A stretch of DNA of 64,000 bases from Selenomonas sputigena. Lineage in GTDB: Bacteria; Bacillota; Negativicutes; Selenomonadales; Selenomonadaceae. Location of the stretch: NCBI RefSeq assembly GCF_026015965.1, contig NZ_CP110383.1, positions 1,429,501 to 1,493,500 of the forward strand, in the 5' to 3' direction. The notes below the pieces were generated by a model. That model was not told the DNA's origin. It made no database searches and saw nothing but the letters and a program-made list of their open reading frames with translations. Positions 28,329 to 37,484 of this stretch are shown here, piece by piece. Position 1 is the first letter of the stretch. Every line of letters begins with the position of its first letter. The position numbers and the translations under genes are program-made.

Positions 28329-29240
28329 CTACTGTTCCTGCCGCGCAGGTGCAGGCGCCTGCGGCTGCTCCACATTGCCGGGCGCCGTCGGGCGCATCGG
28401 CGTGATGACGGGATTCATGCCGCCGCCCGAAAGGTTGGGCGAAATGTCGGGCAGTTCAGGTTTTGCCGTCAGTGTTTCCGTCGATGAACTGTCGGGATTG
28501 AACTGGTACGTCCTGGCAATCAGAACCTCGACGCGACGGTTCTGTGACCTGCCCTCGTCCGTCTTGTTATCCGCGATCGGACGATATTCGCTATAGCCGA
28601 TGGAACTGAAGCGTGCCGGATTGAGCGACGCATTGCTCGCAAAAAGGAATTTCATGAAATTCAGGGCGCGCTGTGAACTCAGTTCCCAGTTCGACGGGTA
28701 GCGCGCCGTAGAAATCGGCACATTATCCGTATGCCCCGAGATGACGACGCGCTCGGGAATCTTCGCGAGAAGGCCTGCGACGACAGGGCCGATCTTCTGC
28801 GCCTCACCTACGAGTTCCGCCGAGCCCGAGGGGAAAAGCGCCTTTTCCTTGATGCGGATCATCAAGCCGTCATCGGTCATCGTCGTGTTCAGCTCACCTT
28901 GCAGGCCGTTCTGCTTGATGTAATTATCAAGTTCCTTCTGCACCTCTTCCAAAGCCTTCGCTTCTTGAATGTAGGCGCTGTTACCCTTGTCTTCCGTCGC
29001 CATGCGTTCGGCATGGCGGCTTTCGCTCGGCCCCATCTGACTGAAGAACGAAGGCCCGCCCGTATTGAAAGCCGCTGTGAACGCCTGCGCCATCTGCGCC
29101 ATCTTGGCCGAGTCCGTAGCGGACATGGCATAGAGGGCGATGAACGTGGCAAGGAGCAGCGTCATGAGGTCGGAGTAAGGCAGAAGCCAAGCCTCGCCCG
29201 CTTCTTCTTCATGCGGTGCATGCCGCTTCTTTCTTGCCAT
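28329..29240 (-). CDS. motB: Flagellar motor stator protein MotB
   Basis: MotB anchors the stator to peptidoglycan and forms its ion channel with MotA. The 303 residues begin with a basic cytosolic tail, then LPYSDLMTLLLATFIALYAMS, where the Asp at about residue 24 is the conserved ion-binding residue at the start of the single membrane helix. The C-terminal half is an OmpA-like peptidoglycan-binding domain (VISGHTDNVPI, SSQRALNFMKFL, EGRSQNRRVEVLI). The last ~40 residues are Pro-rich and disordered. It starts 3 bp after motA and is followed by a strong terminator. Confidence 0.94.
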   Translation of the reverse strand: MARKKRHAPHEEEAGEAWLLPYSDLMTLLLATFIALYAMSATDSAKMAQMAQAFTAAFNTGGPSFFSQMGPSESRHAERMATEDKGNSAYIQEAKALEEVQKELDNYIKQNGLQGELNTTMTDDGLMIRIKEKALFPSGSAELVGEAQKIGPVVAGLLAKIPERVVISGHTDNVPISTARYPSNWELSSQRALNFMKFLFASNASLNPARFSSIGYSEYRPIADNKTDEGRSQNRRVEVLIARTYQFNPDSSSTETLTAKPELPDISPNLSGGGMNPVITPMRPTAPGNVEQPQAPAPARQEQ

Positions 29241-29243
29241 GCC

Positions 29244-30020
29244 TTACGCCTCCTTCTTCAGTAGATCGCGCTCCGACTGCGGAATGAAGACCATGAGCTT
29301 CGCCTCGATGGCCGTCGGTGAATCACCTGCCTGCAGAGACAGGATGCCCTCGACGATCATTCGCTTCTGACCTATCTCAGAATCTGACATGATCTTGAGT
29401 TTATTTGCCCACGGAAGCCAGAGAACGTACGCCGTATAGATACCGAGGATCGTAGCGACAAACGCGGCCGCGATGGCGTGACCGACGACGTTAACATCCG
29501 ACAGGTTGCTCAGAGCTGCGATCAGACCGATAACGGCACCAAGAACACCGAGCGTAGGCGCGTAGGTACCGGCCTGCATGAGCATCAGACGCCCCAGGGA
29601 GTGACGCTCCTGCATGACAGAAATCTCAGCGTCGAGAACGTCGCTGACAAAGTCCGGATCCATGCCGTCGATGACCATGCTAAGCCCCGTTTTGAAGAAC
29701 GGATCGGAGATGTCCTCGACGCGGCTCTCCAATGCCAAGATACCTTCACGACGCGCAATCTGCGAAAGCTCGATAAAAAGCTGCAGAAGCTCACCCTTCT
29801 GATGCGAAGGCGGCGCCTGGAAAGTCATCTTGATCAACTTCGGCAGCATCTTCATCTCATCCATGCGGAAAGCCGTGAAAAGACAGGCAAACGTGCCGAG
29901 GATGATGATCATGAATGCCGCCGGATTGTTCAATGAACTGATTGGCGCGCCCTTCAGAACCATACCGCCGAAAATGGCGATGAGTCCCGACAACAGTCCG
30001 ATTAGCGTTGATTTTTCCAA
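29244..30020 (-). CDS. motA: Flagellar motor stator protein MotA
   Basis: MotA is the multi-spanning stator subunit that contacts the rotor. The 258 residues hold four hydrophobic helices, the proline-containing LGAVIGLIAALSN helix, and the family segments GMDPDFVSDVLDAEI and GTYAPTLGVLGAVIGLI. The start is taken as the TTG at 30020 (LEKSTLIGLLSG) with GAGGGG upstream; the longer frame upstream has a Cys/Arg-rich composition unlike MotA and is probably not translated. No other flagellar genes are in the window. Confidence 0.93.
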   Translation of the reverse strand: MEKSTLIGLLSGLIAIFGGMVLKGAPISSLNNPAAFMIIILGTFACLFTAFRMDEMKMLPKLIKMTFQAPPSHQKGELLQLFIELSQIARREGILALESRVEDISDPFFKTGLSMVIDGMDPDFVSDVLDAEISVMQERHSLGRLMLMQAGTYAPTLGVLGAVIGLIAALSNLSDVNVVGHAIAAAFVATILGIYTAYVLWLPWANKLKIMSDSEIGQKRMIVEGILSLQAGDSPTAIEAKLMVFIPQSERDLLKKEA

Positions 30021-30372
30021 AAAAATCCCCCTCTTCCCTAATGGCAGAGACGCAGGGCGTCTCCTGCAACGCCGTCTGCCCACTTGCATCCAGCACCCGC
30101 AAACGATGCAGATGATTTTTGCGGCGTCTTCATCCTTGCTTGCGACCGACGGAATACGTCGGATAGAGCATCTTGGCTGCCCTTCCTCTCGCACGAAGCC
30201 CGCTCGACCTGTGCAGGTCATGACCGTCAAAACTTCATGGCAAAAGTGCAGAGCACAATCCACTGCTTAATATATATCGAAATAAATGCAAAAAAAATTC
30301 ATGACTGGCTAAAGGACTTTGCCACTATTTTTCTTTGAACTTCCATCCTCGCGAATCTCAAGCCGGTACTTT

Positions 30373-30440
30373 AGGAAATGCTGATAAATGAAGTCGTCCA
30401 GAGGTATGAAGATGCAGGACAGAATTTATCAGTGATTCCT
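30373..30440. repeat. 68-bp short element with terminal inverted repeats (copy C)
   Basis: AGGAAATGCTGATAAA at the left and TTTATCAGTGATTCCT at the right are inverted repeats of the same type as copies A and B. The next bases (TGAAGTCGTCCAG, and GAAGATG near the right end) also match copies A and B, so this is an internally deleted member. It lies in the 596-bp stretch between motA and the LysR gene, which otherwise holds no recognisable gene. Confidence 0.7.
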
Positions 30441-30485
30441 TTACAGTGTACACTAGATTGGTGTCGCTGTAAAGGAACATTTTCA
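30438..30485. other. Inverted repeat adjoining copy C
   Basis: CCTTTACAG (30438-30446) is mirrored by CTGTAAAGG (30477-30485), with partial inner pairing (TACAC/GTGT). It begins inside the last 3 bases of copy C. It could be a terminator-like hairpin, an operator of the LysR gene, or part of a composite repeat. Confidence 0.4.
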
Positions 30486-30616
30486 AAAAAATTACATCTG
30501 TTTTTAATCATAAAAAATAAATTTTTCTTATTGTATCATAGATGATTTTGAAGTATGATAGATTTAACGAAAATAATTCATTTTTATGGACGACAGGGAA
30601 TGGGTGGCGATCAAGC

Positions 30617-31498
30617 ATGGAACTAAGACAACTCGAATACTTTCAAATGGCAAGCCGACTGAAAAACATCACGCGCGCCGCTGAAAGGCTTCGCGTATCA
30701 CAGCCGAACATCACCGTCGCGATCAAGAAGCTTGAGGCGGAACTTGGCATCCAGCTCTTTGACCGCAGTCAGAAGCAGCTGTCTCTGACGCCCGAGGGCG
30801 CTGTATTTCTGACCCGCATTGAGCTTGCGCTGCGCAATATCCAGGACGCCGTGCTCGAAGTCAACGATTACAAACAGCTGCAGAAAGGCACGATCAAGAT
30901 CGGCATCCCGTCGATGATCGGCGCCTACCTCTTCCCCAAGATTTTCTCCAGCTTCCAAAAGAAATACTCGCATCTCGACGTCTATCTCTACGAAGAAGGC
31001 TCGATGCGCATCCGCGAGCAGCTCGAGCGCGATGAGCTGGACTTTGGCATCGTCATCCTCTCCAATGCAGCGGCGAGCCTACAGACGCTTCCCATGGCGA
31101 AGAGCCAGATCGTCGCGTGCCTGCCCGAGCAGCACCCACTTGCCAAAAAAAAGGCCATCTCCCTGCACGACATCGAAGACGTGAACCTCATCATGCTCAA
31201 GGACGGTTCCTTCCTGCGAAAGCTCCTGCTCGACACCTTCAAGCAGGAAAGCATCACGCCCGACATCGTGCTCGAATCGAATCAGATCGAGACCATCAAG
31301 GGGCTGATCGCGAGCGGTGCAGGCATCGCCTTCCTGCTCGACTTCATCGTCGAGGAGACGCCCGGGATCGTGACGCTGCCCTTTGACAAGCCCGTCTTCG
31401 TCGACGTCGGGCTTGCCTGGAAGAAGGATCGTTACGTTTCCAAGGCCGCGCAGGCTTTCATCGACTTCTGCCAGAACACGCTGAAAAAAGAAAAATGA
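30617..31498 (+). CDS. LysR-family transcriptional regulator
   Basis: The 293-residue protein has the N-terminal winged helix-turn-helix ([20 protein letters not shown], then [20 protein letters not shown], residues 1-60) and a C-terminal periplasmic-binding-type effector domain ([21 protein letters not shown] onwards). Overall length is typical. The ATG at 30617 gives the standard LysR N-terminus; an ORF 75 bp longer exists upstream. It lies upstream of dapL in the same direction but is separated by a terminator. The effector and target genes are unknown. A related YwbI/CynR-like role cannot be assigned from sequence. Confidence 0.92.
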   Translation: MELRQLEYFQMASRLKNITRAAERLRVSQPNITVAIKKLEAELGIQLFDRSQKQLSLTPEGAVFLTRIELALRNIQDAVLEVNDYKQLQKGTIKIGIPSMIGAYLFPKIFSSFQKKYSHLDVYLYEEGSMRIREQLERDELDFGIVILSNAAASLQTLPMAKSQIVACLPEQHPLAKKKAISLHDIEDVNLIMLKDGSFLRKLLLDTFKQESITPDIVLESNQIETIKGLIASGAGIAFLLDFIVEETPGIVTLPFDKPVFVDVGLAWKKDRYVSKAAQAFIDFCQNTLKKEK

Positions 31499-31507
31499 TG
31501 TGCTTTC

Positions 31508-31540
31508 AGACGGCCGCTCCGAAGAGGGCGGTCTTTTTTT
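31508..31540 (+). terminator. Terminator after the LysR gene
   Basis: An imperfect GC-rich stem (AGACGGCCGCTC against GAGGGCGGTCT) with a CGAA loop is followed by a run of seven T, 10 bp after the stop. Confidence 0.85.
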
Positions 31541-31557
31541 CAAAAATTTTATGGGAA

Positions 31558-31591
31558 TTTACGGGAAATGTGCTACAATGGTAGCCGTAAA
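31558..31591 (+). promoter_or_regulatory. dapL promoter region with flanking inverted repeat
   Basis: TGCTACAAT (extended -10, TACAAT at 31574-31579) lies between TTTACGG (31558-31564) and CCGTAAA (31585-31591), a perfect 7-bp inverted repeat. A good -35 is not obvious, so an activator or repressor bound at the repeat is plausible. Confidence 0.45.
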
Positions 31592-31649
31592 CTCTGACGG
31601 ACTCGAACTGTATCCGCCCACCTTGCATGAAGCAACAGGAGGAATCACC

Positions 31650-32879
31650 ATGGCTTACATCAACGAAAACTATCTGAAACTCGCCGGCAGCTATCTCTTC
31701 CGCGAGATCGCACACCGCGTCGCTGACTATAAGGAAAAGAATCCCGCAGCCGACGTCATCTCGCTCGGCATCGGCGACGTGACGCAGCCCCTGCCGCCCG
31801 CCTGCATCGCCGCCATGCACAAGGCGGTCGACGAGATGGCTGCAGCCGAGACCTTCCGCGGCTACGGGCCCGAACAGGGCTACGACTTCCTCATCGAGAA
31901 AATCATAGAAAACAACTTCCCGGGACTCGGCATCGAGCCGGACGAGGTGTTTATTTCCGACGGCGCCAAGAGCGACTGCGGAAACATTCAGGAAATCTTC
32001 AGCGAAAAGGCGAAAATCGCCATCACCGACCCCGTCTACCCCGTCTACCTCGACACGAACGTCATGGCTGGACGCACGGGCGCACTGCAGAAAAACGGAC
32101 ACTTCTCGGGCGTTGTCTACCTGCCCTGCACGGCGGAGAACGGCTTCCTGCCCGAACTGCCCACGGAGCATGTCGACATCATCTATCTTTGCTCGCCGAA
32201 TAACCCGACGGGCATGGCGATGACGCGCGAGTCTCTCTCCCGATGGGTTGCCTACGCGCGAGAGAACGAGTCCGTCATTCTCTTCGATGCCGCTTATCAG
32301 GCCTTCATCACCGAGGACGATTTGCCGCACTCCATCTTCGAGATCGAGGGCGCGAAGGACGTCGCCATCGAATTCCGCTCCTTCTCGAAGACAGCGGGCT
32401 TCACGGGCACGCGCTGCGGCTACATCGTGCTGCCGAAGAGCGTGCAGGGCAGGAGCGCCGACGGCACGAAGAAGAGCCTCAACCCGCTCTGGAATCGCCG
32501 CCACACGACGAAGTACAACGGCACCTCCTACATCATCCAGCGCGGCGCAGAGGCCATCTTCACACCCGAAGGGAAGCGAGAGACGGCGGCTGCCATCTCC
32601 TACTACCTCGAAAACGCCCGACTCATCCGCGAGGGCCTCGAATCCATCGGTCTTGAGGCATACGGCGGCATAAACGCGCCCTACATCTGGCTCAAGACAC
32701 CGCACGGACTCTCCTCGTGGGACTTCTTCGACCGCCTTCTCACAGGCGCGGACATCGTCGGCACGCCGGGCGCAGGGTTCGGTCCATGCGGCGAAGGATA
32801 TTTCCGCCTCACGGCTTTCGGCAACCGAGAGAATACGAAGCGAGCGGTTGAGCGCATCAAGGAAAAACTGACGTTCTGA
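31650..32879 (+). CDS. dapL: LL-diaminopimelate aminotransferase
   Basis: DapL converts tetrahydrodipicolinate directly to LL-diaminopimelate, bypassing the succinyl or acetyl steps of lysine and peptidoglycan precursor synthesis. The 409-residue fold-type I PLP enzyme starts [19 protein letters not shown], then has [36 protein letters not shown], the PLP-Lys motif [21 protein letters not shown], and [18 protein letters not shown]. All are characteristic of DapL. ACAGGAGG precedes the ATG at 31650. The DUF815 ATPase gene starts 15 bp downstream. Confidence 0.95.
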   Translation: MAYINENYLKLAGSYLFREIAHRVADYKEKNPAADVISLGIGDVTQPLPPACIAAMHKAVDEMAAAETFRGYGPEQGYDFLIEKIIENNFPGLGIEPDEVFISDGAKSDCGNIQEIFSEKAKIAITDPVYPVYLDTNVMAGRTGALQKNGHFSGVVYLPCTAENGFLPELPTEHVDIIYLCSPNNPTGMAMTRESLSRWVAYARENESVILFDAAYQAFITEDDLPHSIFEIEGAKDVAIEFRSFSKTAGFTGTRCGYIVLPKSVQGRSADGTKKSLNPLWNRRHTTKYNGTSYIIQRGAEAIFTPEGKRETAAAISYYLENARLIREGLESIGLEAYGGINAPYIWLKTPHGLSSWDFFDRLLTGADIVGTPGAGFGPCGEGYFRLTAFGNRENTKRAVERIKEKLTF

Positions 32880-32894
32880 CGAGAGGAGAAAGAC

Positions 32895-34136
32895 ATGCTC
32901 AAACCTCGCCTGCAGGAACTCTGCATCTGCCGTCCCATATTAGAGGATACGCTCATCGGGAAATTCCTGTGCTTTCTGGAAAATCCCGAGAACACTTCGC
33001 ACGCTTACGATTTCACCGCAGGGCTCATCGAGAAGGCGGAATTGCTCGGCCTTTCCGGAAATATCCTGCGCTCCTATTTTCTCCATGTGCTCGCTCATGT
33101 GGAAAACACCTTCGCATGCACGGTGGAACAATCTTCCGGCAATGTCGGCAAGAGTCTTCGCCGCGCCTTCGTGCGCGATATGGAAATCCTCGCCGACGTC
33201 TTTCACGAGCCGCCAAGCGCCATGCTGCCATGCGACCTCCTTGACGACTACGAACCGACGAAGCGCTGCACGAGCGAAGCGTCCTCCTTCCTCCACGAAC
33301 GCATGGCATCTGCGGCATCGGCAGAGGAAGTCTCAGACGCCTTCCTCGATTTTTACCGGCGCTACGGCTGCGGCGAGATTTCGAGCTGCAAGGCGTTCTC
33401 TTGGAACGACAAGGAGCACAAGCTTCAAGGCGTCGAGCACTTCGAAGCGCTCCCTCTCACTGACGTCATCGGTTACGACCGCCAGAAGAAGCAGCTGACG
33501 GACAATACGGAAGCCTTCCTTGAAGGGCGTCCTGCCAACAACGTCCTTTTGATCGGCGCGCGCGGCACGGGCAAGTCCTCCTCCGTCAAGGCTCTCGCTC
33601 ACGAATACTATGGTCGCGGTCTTCGGCTCGTGCAGCTCACGAAATCGCAGCTCGGCGAACTGCCGCGCATTCTCGCGGCGCTTCGCCGATTTCCCTCCAA
33701 GCGCTTCATTCTCTTCCTCGACGACCTCTCATTTGAGGCATTTGAGACGGAGTACAAGTATCTGAAATCCGCCATCGAAGGCAGCGTCGAGGCGCGTCCC
33801 CAAAACGTACTCATCTACGCGACATCCAACCGCCGCCACCTCATCAAGGAAAGCTGGCGCGACCGCGATCAGGCGCAAGACGAACTCTATCGTCAGGACA
33901 GCGTGAACGAGACAGTCTCCCTTTCCGACCGCTTCGGTCTCATCATCACCTTCCTCGCCCCCAACCAAGAGCAATATCATGCTATCATCGCCCACTACCT
34001 TGAAAAAGAGGGCGTCCGCCTCGCCCCCGAGGAGCTTCGCATCCTCGCGCATCGCTGGGAGCTTGAGCACTCCGGACGCAGCGGCCGCACGGCGCAGCAA
34101 TTCGTCGTGCACTATCTAGGACAAATGCGGAAATGA
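32895..34136 (+). CDS. DUF815-family ATP-binding protein
   Basis: The 413-residue protein has an N-terminal helical region of about 180 residues. The DUF815 AAA-type core follows: VIGYDRQKKQLTDNTEAFLE, Walker A NVLLIGARGTGKSSSVKALA, Walker B FILFLDDLSFE, YATSNRRHLI and SDRFGLIITF. The family (COG2607) is common in bacteria but has no settled function. It is likely co-transcribed with dapL (15-bp gap) and ends at a bidirectional terminator. No protease or nuclease domain is visible. Confidence 0.9.
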   Translation: MLKPRLQELCICRPILEDTLIGKFLCFLENPENTSHAYDFTAGLIEKAELLGLSGNILRSYFLHVLAHVENTFACTVEQSSGNVGKSLRRAFVRDMEILADVFHEPPSAMLPCDLLDDYEPTKRCTSEASSFLHERMASAASAEEVSDAFLDFYRRYGCGEISSCKAFSWNDKEHKLQGVEHFEALPLTDVIGYDRQKKQLTDNTEAFLEGRPANNVLLIGARGTGKSSSVKALAHEYYGRGLRLVQLTKSQLGELPRILAALRRFPSKRFILFLDDLSFEAFETEYKYLKSAIEGSVEARPQNVLIYATSNRRHLIKESWRDRDQAQDELYRQDSVNETVSLSDRFGLIITFLAPNQEQYHAIIAHYLEKEGVRLAPEELRILAHRWELEHSGRSGRTAQQFVVHYLGQMRK

Positions 34137-34182
34137 AGAATCCCCCTCGCTTCTCTCAAAAGAGTCGCGAAGGGGATTCTTC
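34136..34182. terminator. Bidirectional terminator
   Basis: AAGAATCCCC...TCGC (from 34136) pairs with GCGAAGGGGATTCTT (to 34181), with T/A-rich flanks on both sides. It lies between the converging DUF815 gene and the small exported-protein gene. Confidence 0.85.
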
Positions 34183-34223
34183 TTCCTGTGGGGCGCACGG
34201 AGCAATGCTCCATAGCTTCGGCT

Positions 34224-34424
34224 TTATCTGCGATCGTAAGTGCAGTAGCCGTTCTCGTCACAGTAGGGGCCGCTCTGTTCGCTGTCGCGATAGTATCTGC
34301 TGCCGCAGCAATTATAGCGCTGCACGCCTGCCGTATCTTTCGCCGATGACATCGAAGCCGCAAAAACAGGAGCCGCACTCACCGCAAGCATAGCCAGAAG
34401 GGCGGCGCAAAGCATCTTCTTCAT
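34224..34424 (-). CDS. Small exported Cys/Tyr-rich protein
   Basis: A 66-residue ORF begins MKKMLCAALLAMLAVSAAPV followed by FAAS, a textbook signal peptide with a predicted cleavage after about residue 22-23. The mature part is about 44 residues, with four Cys (NCCGS, PYCDENGYC), several Tyr and a basic end (TYDRR). Two disulfides are possible. GGAGGTGA lies 5 bp before the ATG, and a near-perfect promoter precedes it. I do not recognise a family. The promoter, ribosome-binding site and terminator together make it a real gene. Confidence 0.8.
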   Translation of the reverse strand: MKKMLCAALLAMLAVSAAPVFAASMSSAKDTAGVQRYNCCGSRYYRDSEQSGPYCDENGYCTYDRR

Positions 34425-34443
34425 GGAATCACCTCCTATTACT

Positions 34444-34472
34444 ATTATACCATGGAAGCATCTTCATTACAA
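34444..34472 (-). promoter_or_regulatory. Promoter of the small exported protein gene
   Basis: On the minus strand TTGTAA (34467-34472), 17 bp, TATAAT (34444-34449); the transcript leader would be under 20 bases. Confidence 0.8.
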
Positions 34473-34489
34473 GGGAAGCTATGATGCGC

Positions 34490-34527
34490 AACAAAACGGG
34501 ACAGCCTTGCAGCTGTCCCGTTTTGTA
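34490..34527 (-). terminator. metK terminator
   Basis: AAAACGGGACAGC (34493-34505) and GCTGTCCCGTTTT (34512-34524) form a perfect 13-bp stem with T-rich flank on the minus strand, just after the metK stop. Confidence 0.92.
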
Positions 34528-34539
34528 TATGTATCCTTT

Positions 34540-35727
34540 TCAGATTCCCGCAGCTTTCTTCAAGGCATCCGCCTTGTCTGTCTTCTCCCACGGCAGATCA
34601 GCATCGGTGCGGCCGAAGTGTCCGTAGGCCGCCGTCTGCTCGTAGATCGGGCGGCGCAGGTTGAGGTTGCTGATGATCGAGGCCGGACGCAGATCGAAGT
34701 TCTCGTGCACAAGCTTTTCGATCAGAGCTTCGTCCACCTTGTTCGTGCCGAACGTATCGACCATGATCGAGACGGGACGCGCGACGCCGATGGCGTAGGC
34801 GAGCTGGATCTCACAGCGATCGGCGAGTCCTGCGGCGACGACATTCTTCGCCACATAGCGCGCGGCGTAGGCAGCGGAGCGATCGACCTTCGTGGGATCC
34901 TTGCCCGAGAAGGCGCCGCCGCCGTGACGTGCCATGCCGCCGTAGGTGTCGACGATGATCTTGCGGCCCGTGAGACCCGAATCGCCCTGCGGGCCGCCGA
35001 TGACGAACTTGCCCGTCGGGTTCACGAAGTACTTCGTGTCCGCCGTCAGAAGTTCTGCCGGAATGATGACCTTGATGACCTTTTCAATCATATCCTTGCG
35101 GATCGTCGCCAGATCGACTTCCGGATCGTGCTGCGTGGAGATGACGACGGTATCGACGGCGACGGGCTTGCCGTCCTCATAGCGCACCGTTACCTGCGTC
35201 TTGCCGTCGGGGCGCAGGTAGCCGAGTTCGCCGTTCTTACGCACCTCTGCAAGGCGACGTGCCAGACGATGTGCGAGTGCAATCGGCAGCGGCATGAGCT
35301 CAGGCGTCTCGTTCGCCGCATAGCCGAACATCATGCCCTGATCGCCCGCGCCGATGGAGTCGGCGACATCGGACTCACCCTCCTTCGCCTCAAGCGCCTT
35401 GTCAACACCGAGTGCGATGTCGGCAGACTGCTCATCGAGCGATACGAGAATGCCGCACGTCGCTGCATCGAAGCCATACTTCGCACGCGTGTAGCCGATC
35501 TTCTCCACAGTCTTGCGGATGATGTGTGGGATGTCGATGTAGCACGAAGTCGAGATCTCGCCGACGACATGCACCTGCCCCGTCGTCACCAATGTCTCGC
35601 ACGCCACGCGCCCCTGCGGATCTTTTGCGAGGATCGCATCGAGAATGGCGTCAGAAATCTGATCGGCCATCTTGTCGGGATGACCTTCCGTCACCGACTC
35701 GGAAGTGAACAACATCGTTTTGCTCAT
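34540..35727 (-). CDS. metK: S-adenosylmethionine synthetase
   Basis: MetK makes SAM from methionine and ATP. The 395 residues carry [21 protein letters not shown], the ATP-site [28 protein letters not shown] and [16 protein letters not shown], all invariant in the family. The ATG at 35727 is preferred to one 12 bp upstream because GGAG precedes it at 8-9 bp. A SAM-I riboswitch in the ~150-300 bp leader gives feedback control by its product. Confidence 0.98.
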   Translation of the reverse strand: MSKTMLFTSESVTEGHPDKMADQISDAILDAILAKDPQGRVACETLVTTGQVHVVGEISTSCYIDIPHIIRKTVEKIGYTRAKYGFDAATCGILVSLDEQSADIALGVDKALEAKEGESDVADSIGAGDQGMMFGYAANETPELMPLPIALAHRLARRLAEVRKNGELGYLRPDGKTQVTVRYEDGKPVAVDTVVISTQHDPEVDLATIRKDMIEKVIKVIIPAELLTADTKYFVNPTGKFVIGGPQGDSGLTGRKIIVDTYGGMARHGGGAFSGKDPTKVDRSAAYAARYVAKNVVAAGLADRCEIQLAYAIGVARPVSIMVDTFGTNKVDEALIEKLVHENFDLRPASIISNLNLRRPIYEQTAAYGHFGRTDADLPWEKTDKADALKKAAGI

Positions 35728-35878
35728 GGTATGCTCCATTCCGCCGCTGCCGCCTGCGGCAAATATCTGAAAAACAAGGTGCGACCTTCCCTGTCCGGCG
35801 GCCTCAAAGCGCCGCTTTCATGAAATCGTCCGCGAAACATCTTCAGCAGAAGCCGATTCGCAGCATACATCATCCATC

Positions 35879-36025
35879 AAAAAAGACTCTCTTCCTACGA
35901 AAAGAGAGTCTTCCTTCGCTCCCATCTCATAGGCAATACCTATAGGAATTGGCACCTTTTTGGCCTACGCCAACGGTTGCCGCAGTTTCATAGGGCCAGT
36001 CCCTCCACTGCTCTTGATGAGTGAT
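35879..36025 (-). ncRNA. SAM-I riboswitch (S-box) with terminator, upstream of metK
   Basis: On the minus strand the S-box core is present: ATCAAGAGCAGTGGAGGGA, CTGGCCCTATGAAAC, GCGGCAACC and the closing GGTGCCAATTCC. It is followed by an intrinsic terminator (AAGACTCTC...GAGAGTCTT plus T run, 35879-35913). When SAM binds, the terminator forms and metK is off. Aptamer about 35925-36025. Confidence 0.97.
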
Positions 36026-36040
36026 ATTCGATTCGGCTTT

Positions 36041-36069
36041 ATTATACGAGAAAACATTTCAATTGTCAA
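36041..36069 (-). promoter_or_regulatory. Consensus promoter of the metK riboswitch
   Basis: On the minus strand TTGACA (36064-36069), 17 bp, TATAAT (36041-36046), a perfect sigma-A consensus. The -35 box directly abuts the coaBC stop codon. Confidence 0.93.
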
Positions 36070-37272
36070 CTATTTTTGTAGGGATTCGATGCGGTCGAGG
36101 AGAACCTCTGCCACCTTCTGCTTGCTCATCAAAGGAACTTCCTCGACGGAGCCGTCACGCGCCACGATCTTCACGAGATTCGTCTCCGTATTGAATCCCG
36201 CGTCGGGGCACGTCACATCGTTCGCCACGATGAGGTCAAGATTCTTCTTTTGGAGCTTCGCCTTCGCATAGTCGAGGAGATTCTGCGTCTCTGCCGCAAA
36301 CCCCACAAGGATCTGCTTCTCCTTTTTTCGGCCGCCCAGTTCCAGCAAAATATCGGGATTCTTCTCCAAGACAAGCGTGAGTTCAGCGTCGTTCTTCTTG
36401 ATCTTCTGCGCTTGCCGCGTCTTCGGGCGATAGTCGGCGACGGCGGCCGCCTTGATGACGATCGCAGCGTCCTCGGCTTCCTGCAGCACGGCATCGCGCA
36501 TGGCGAGCGCCGATTCCGTACGCAGGACGCGCACACCGTCGGGATCGGCGAGCGCGACGGTGCCGCCCGCGACGAGCACGACGTCAGCGCCGCGCCGCGC
36601 CGCCTCCTGCGCGATGGCATAGCCCATCTTGCCGCTCGAACGATTGCCGATGAAACGTACGGGATCGATGGCTTCAAGCGTGCCGCCCGCCGTCACGAGC
36701 ACTTTCTTGCCGGCGAGCGTCCTGCCGCGCGCGCCCGCTTCTTCCAGCTCGCGCACGATGTCCTGCGGTTCCGGCAAACGCCCGACGCCCGAGACGCCAC
36801 AAGCCAAGTATCCCGCTGCCGGCTCGATCTTATGCCAGCCACGCGCTTGGAGCTTTGCCATATTTTCCTGCGTCACGGGATTTTCGTACATCGCGCTGTT
36901 CATCGCCGGAGCGAAGAAAATCGGCGATGTGACAGCAAGCAGCGTCGTCGTCAGCATGTCGTCAGCTATGCCCGCCGCCGCCTTGGCAATGATGTTCGCC
37001 GTAGCGGGCGCGATGAGCACAAGATCCGCCAGACGCGCCAGAGCGATATGTTCGACGTTCCAATGCGCAGGCTCTTCCCACATGTCGAGCGACACGGGCT
37101 GTCCCGTAATCTCGCGAAAGGTCAGCGGCGTGACAAAATGGGCGGCCTCTTTCGTCATGACGACGTGAACCTCCGCCCCTTTCTTGCGCAGGCGGCTCGC
37201 AATCTCCACCGCCTTGTAGGCGGCGATGCCGCCCGTGACGCCTAAAAGGATTTTCCTGCCCGCAAGAACCAT
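36070..37272 (-). CDS. coaBC: Phosphopantothenoylcysteine synthetase/decarboxylase CoaBC
   Basis: This bifunctional enzyme performs two consecutive steps of coenzyme A synthesis. The 400 residues have an N-terminal FMN decarboxylase (LLGVTGGIAAYKAVEIASRL, APAMNSAMYENPVTQ, and the active-site ACGVSGVGRLPEP) and a C-terminal CTP-dependent ligase (VTAGGTLEAIDPVRFIGN then RSSGKMGYAIA; KKNPDIL-like end). The ATG overlaps the rpoZ stop (TAATG). It is the last gene of yicC-remA-gmk-rpoZ-coaBC, an order conserved in Firmicutes. Confidence 0.97.
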   Translation of the reverse strand: MVLAGRKILLGVTGGIAAYKAVEIASRLRKKGAEVHVVMTKEAAHFVTPLTFREITGQPVSLDMWEEPAHWNVEHIALARLADLVLIAPATANIIAKAAAGIADDMLTTTLLAVTSPIFFAPAMNSAMYENPVTQENMAKLQARGWHKIEPAAGYLACGVSGVGRLPEPQDIVRELEEAGARGRTLAGKKVLVTAGGTLEAIDPVRFIGNRSSGKMGYAIAQEAARRGADVVLVAGGTVALADPDGVRVLRTESALAMRDAVLQEAEDAAIVIKAAAVADYRPKTRQAQKIKKNDAELTLVLEKNPDILLELGGRKKEKQILVGFAAETQNLLDYAKAKLQKKNLDLIVANDVTCPDAGFNTETNLVKIVARDGSVEEVPLMSKQKVAEVLLDRIESLQK

Positions 37273-37484
37273 TACTTTATGCCGCCTTTGCTGCGTCGAT
37301 AAAGGATGTCGCCTTCAGAAATCTCTTCCAGAGCAATCGTCACATCTTTCGAGGACTTCGCCACCACCTTCGGCTCATCGCCGCTCAAAAGCTGACGCGC
37401 CCGCTTCGCCGCCAAGACGACGAGCGTGTAGCGGCTGTCGACTACCTCCAGGAGTTTGTTGATCGAAGGATCTGCCATGCTCAT
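37272..37484 (-). CDS. rpoZ: RNA polymerase omega subunit
   Basis: The 70-residue protein matches omega: PSINKLLEVVDSRYTLVVLAA, KRARQLLSGD, and VTIALEEISEGDI. Omega helps assemble the beta' subunit. The ATG overlaps the gmk stop by 4 bp, and its stop overlaps coaBC, placing it firmly in the operon. Confidence 0.95.
   Translation of the reverse strand: MSMADPSINKLLEVVDSRYTLVVLAAKRARQLLSGDEPKVVAKSSKDVTIALEEISEGDILYRRSKGGIK

Noticed and set aside
30021-30263. 81-codon upstream extension of motA
   Set aside because: It is Cys/Arg-rich and unlike MotA; the TTG at 30020 has a good ribosome-binding site and gives the normal N-terminus.
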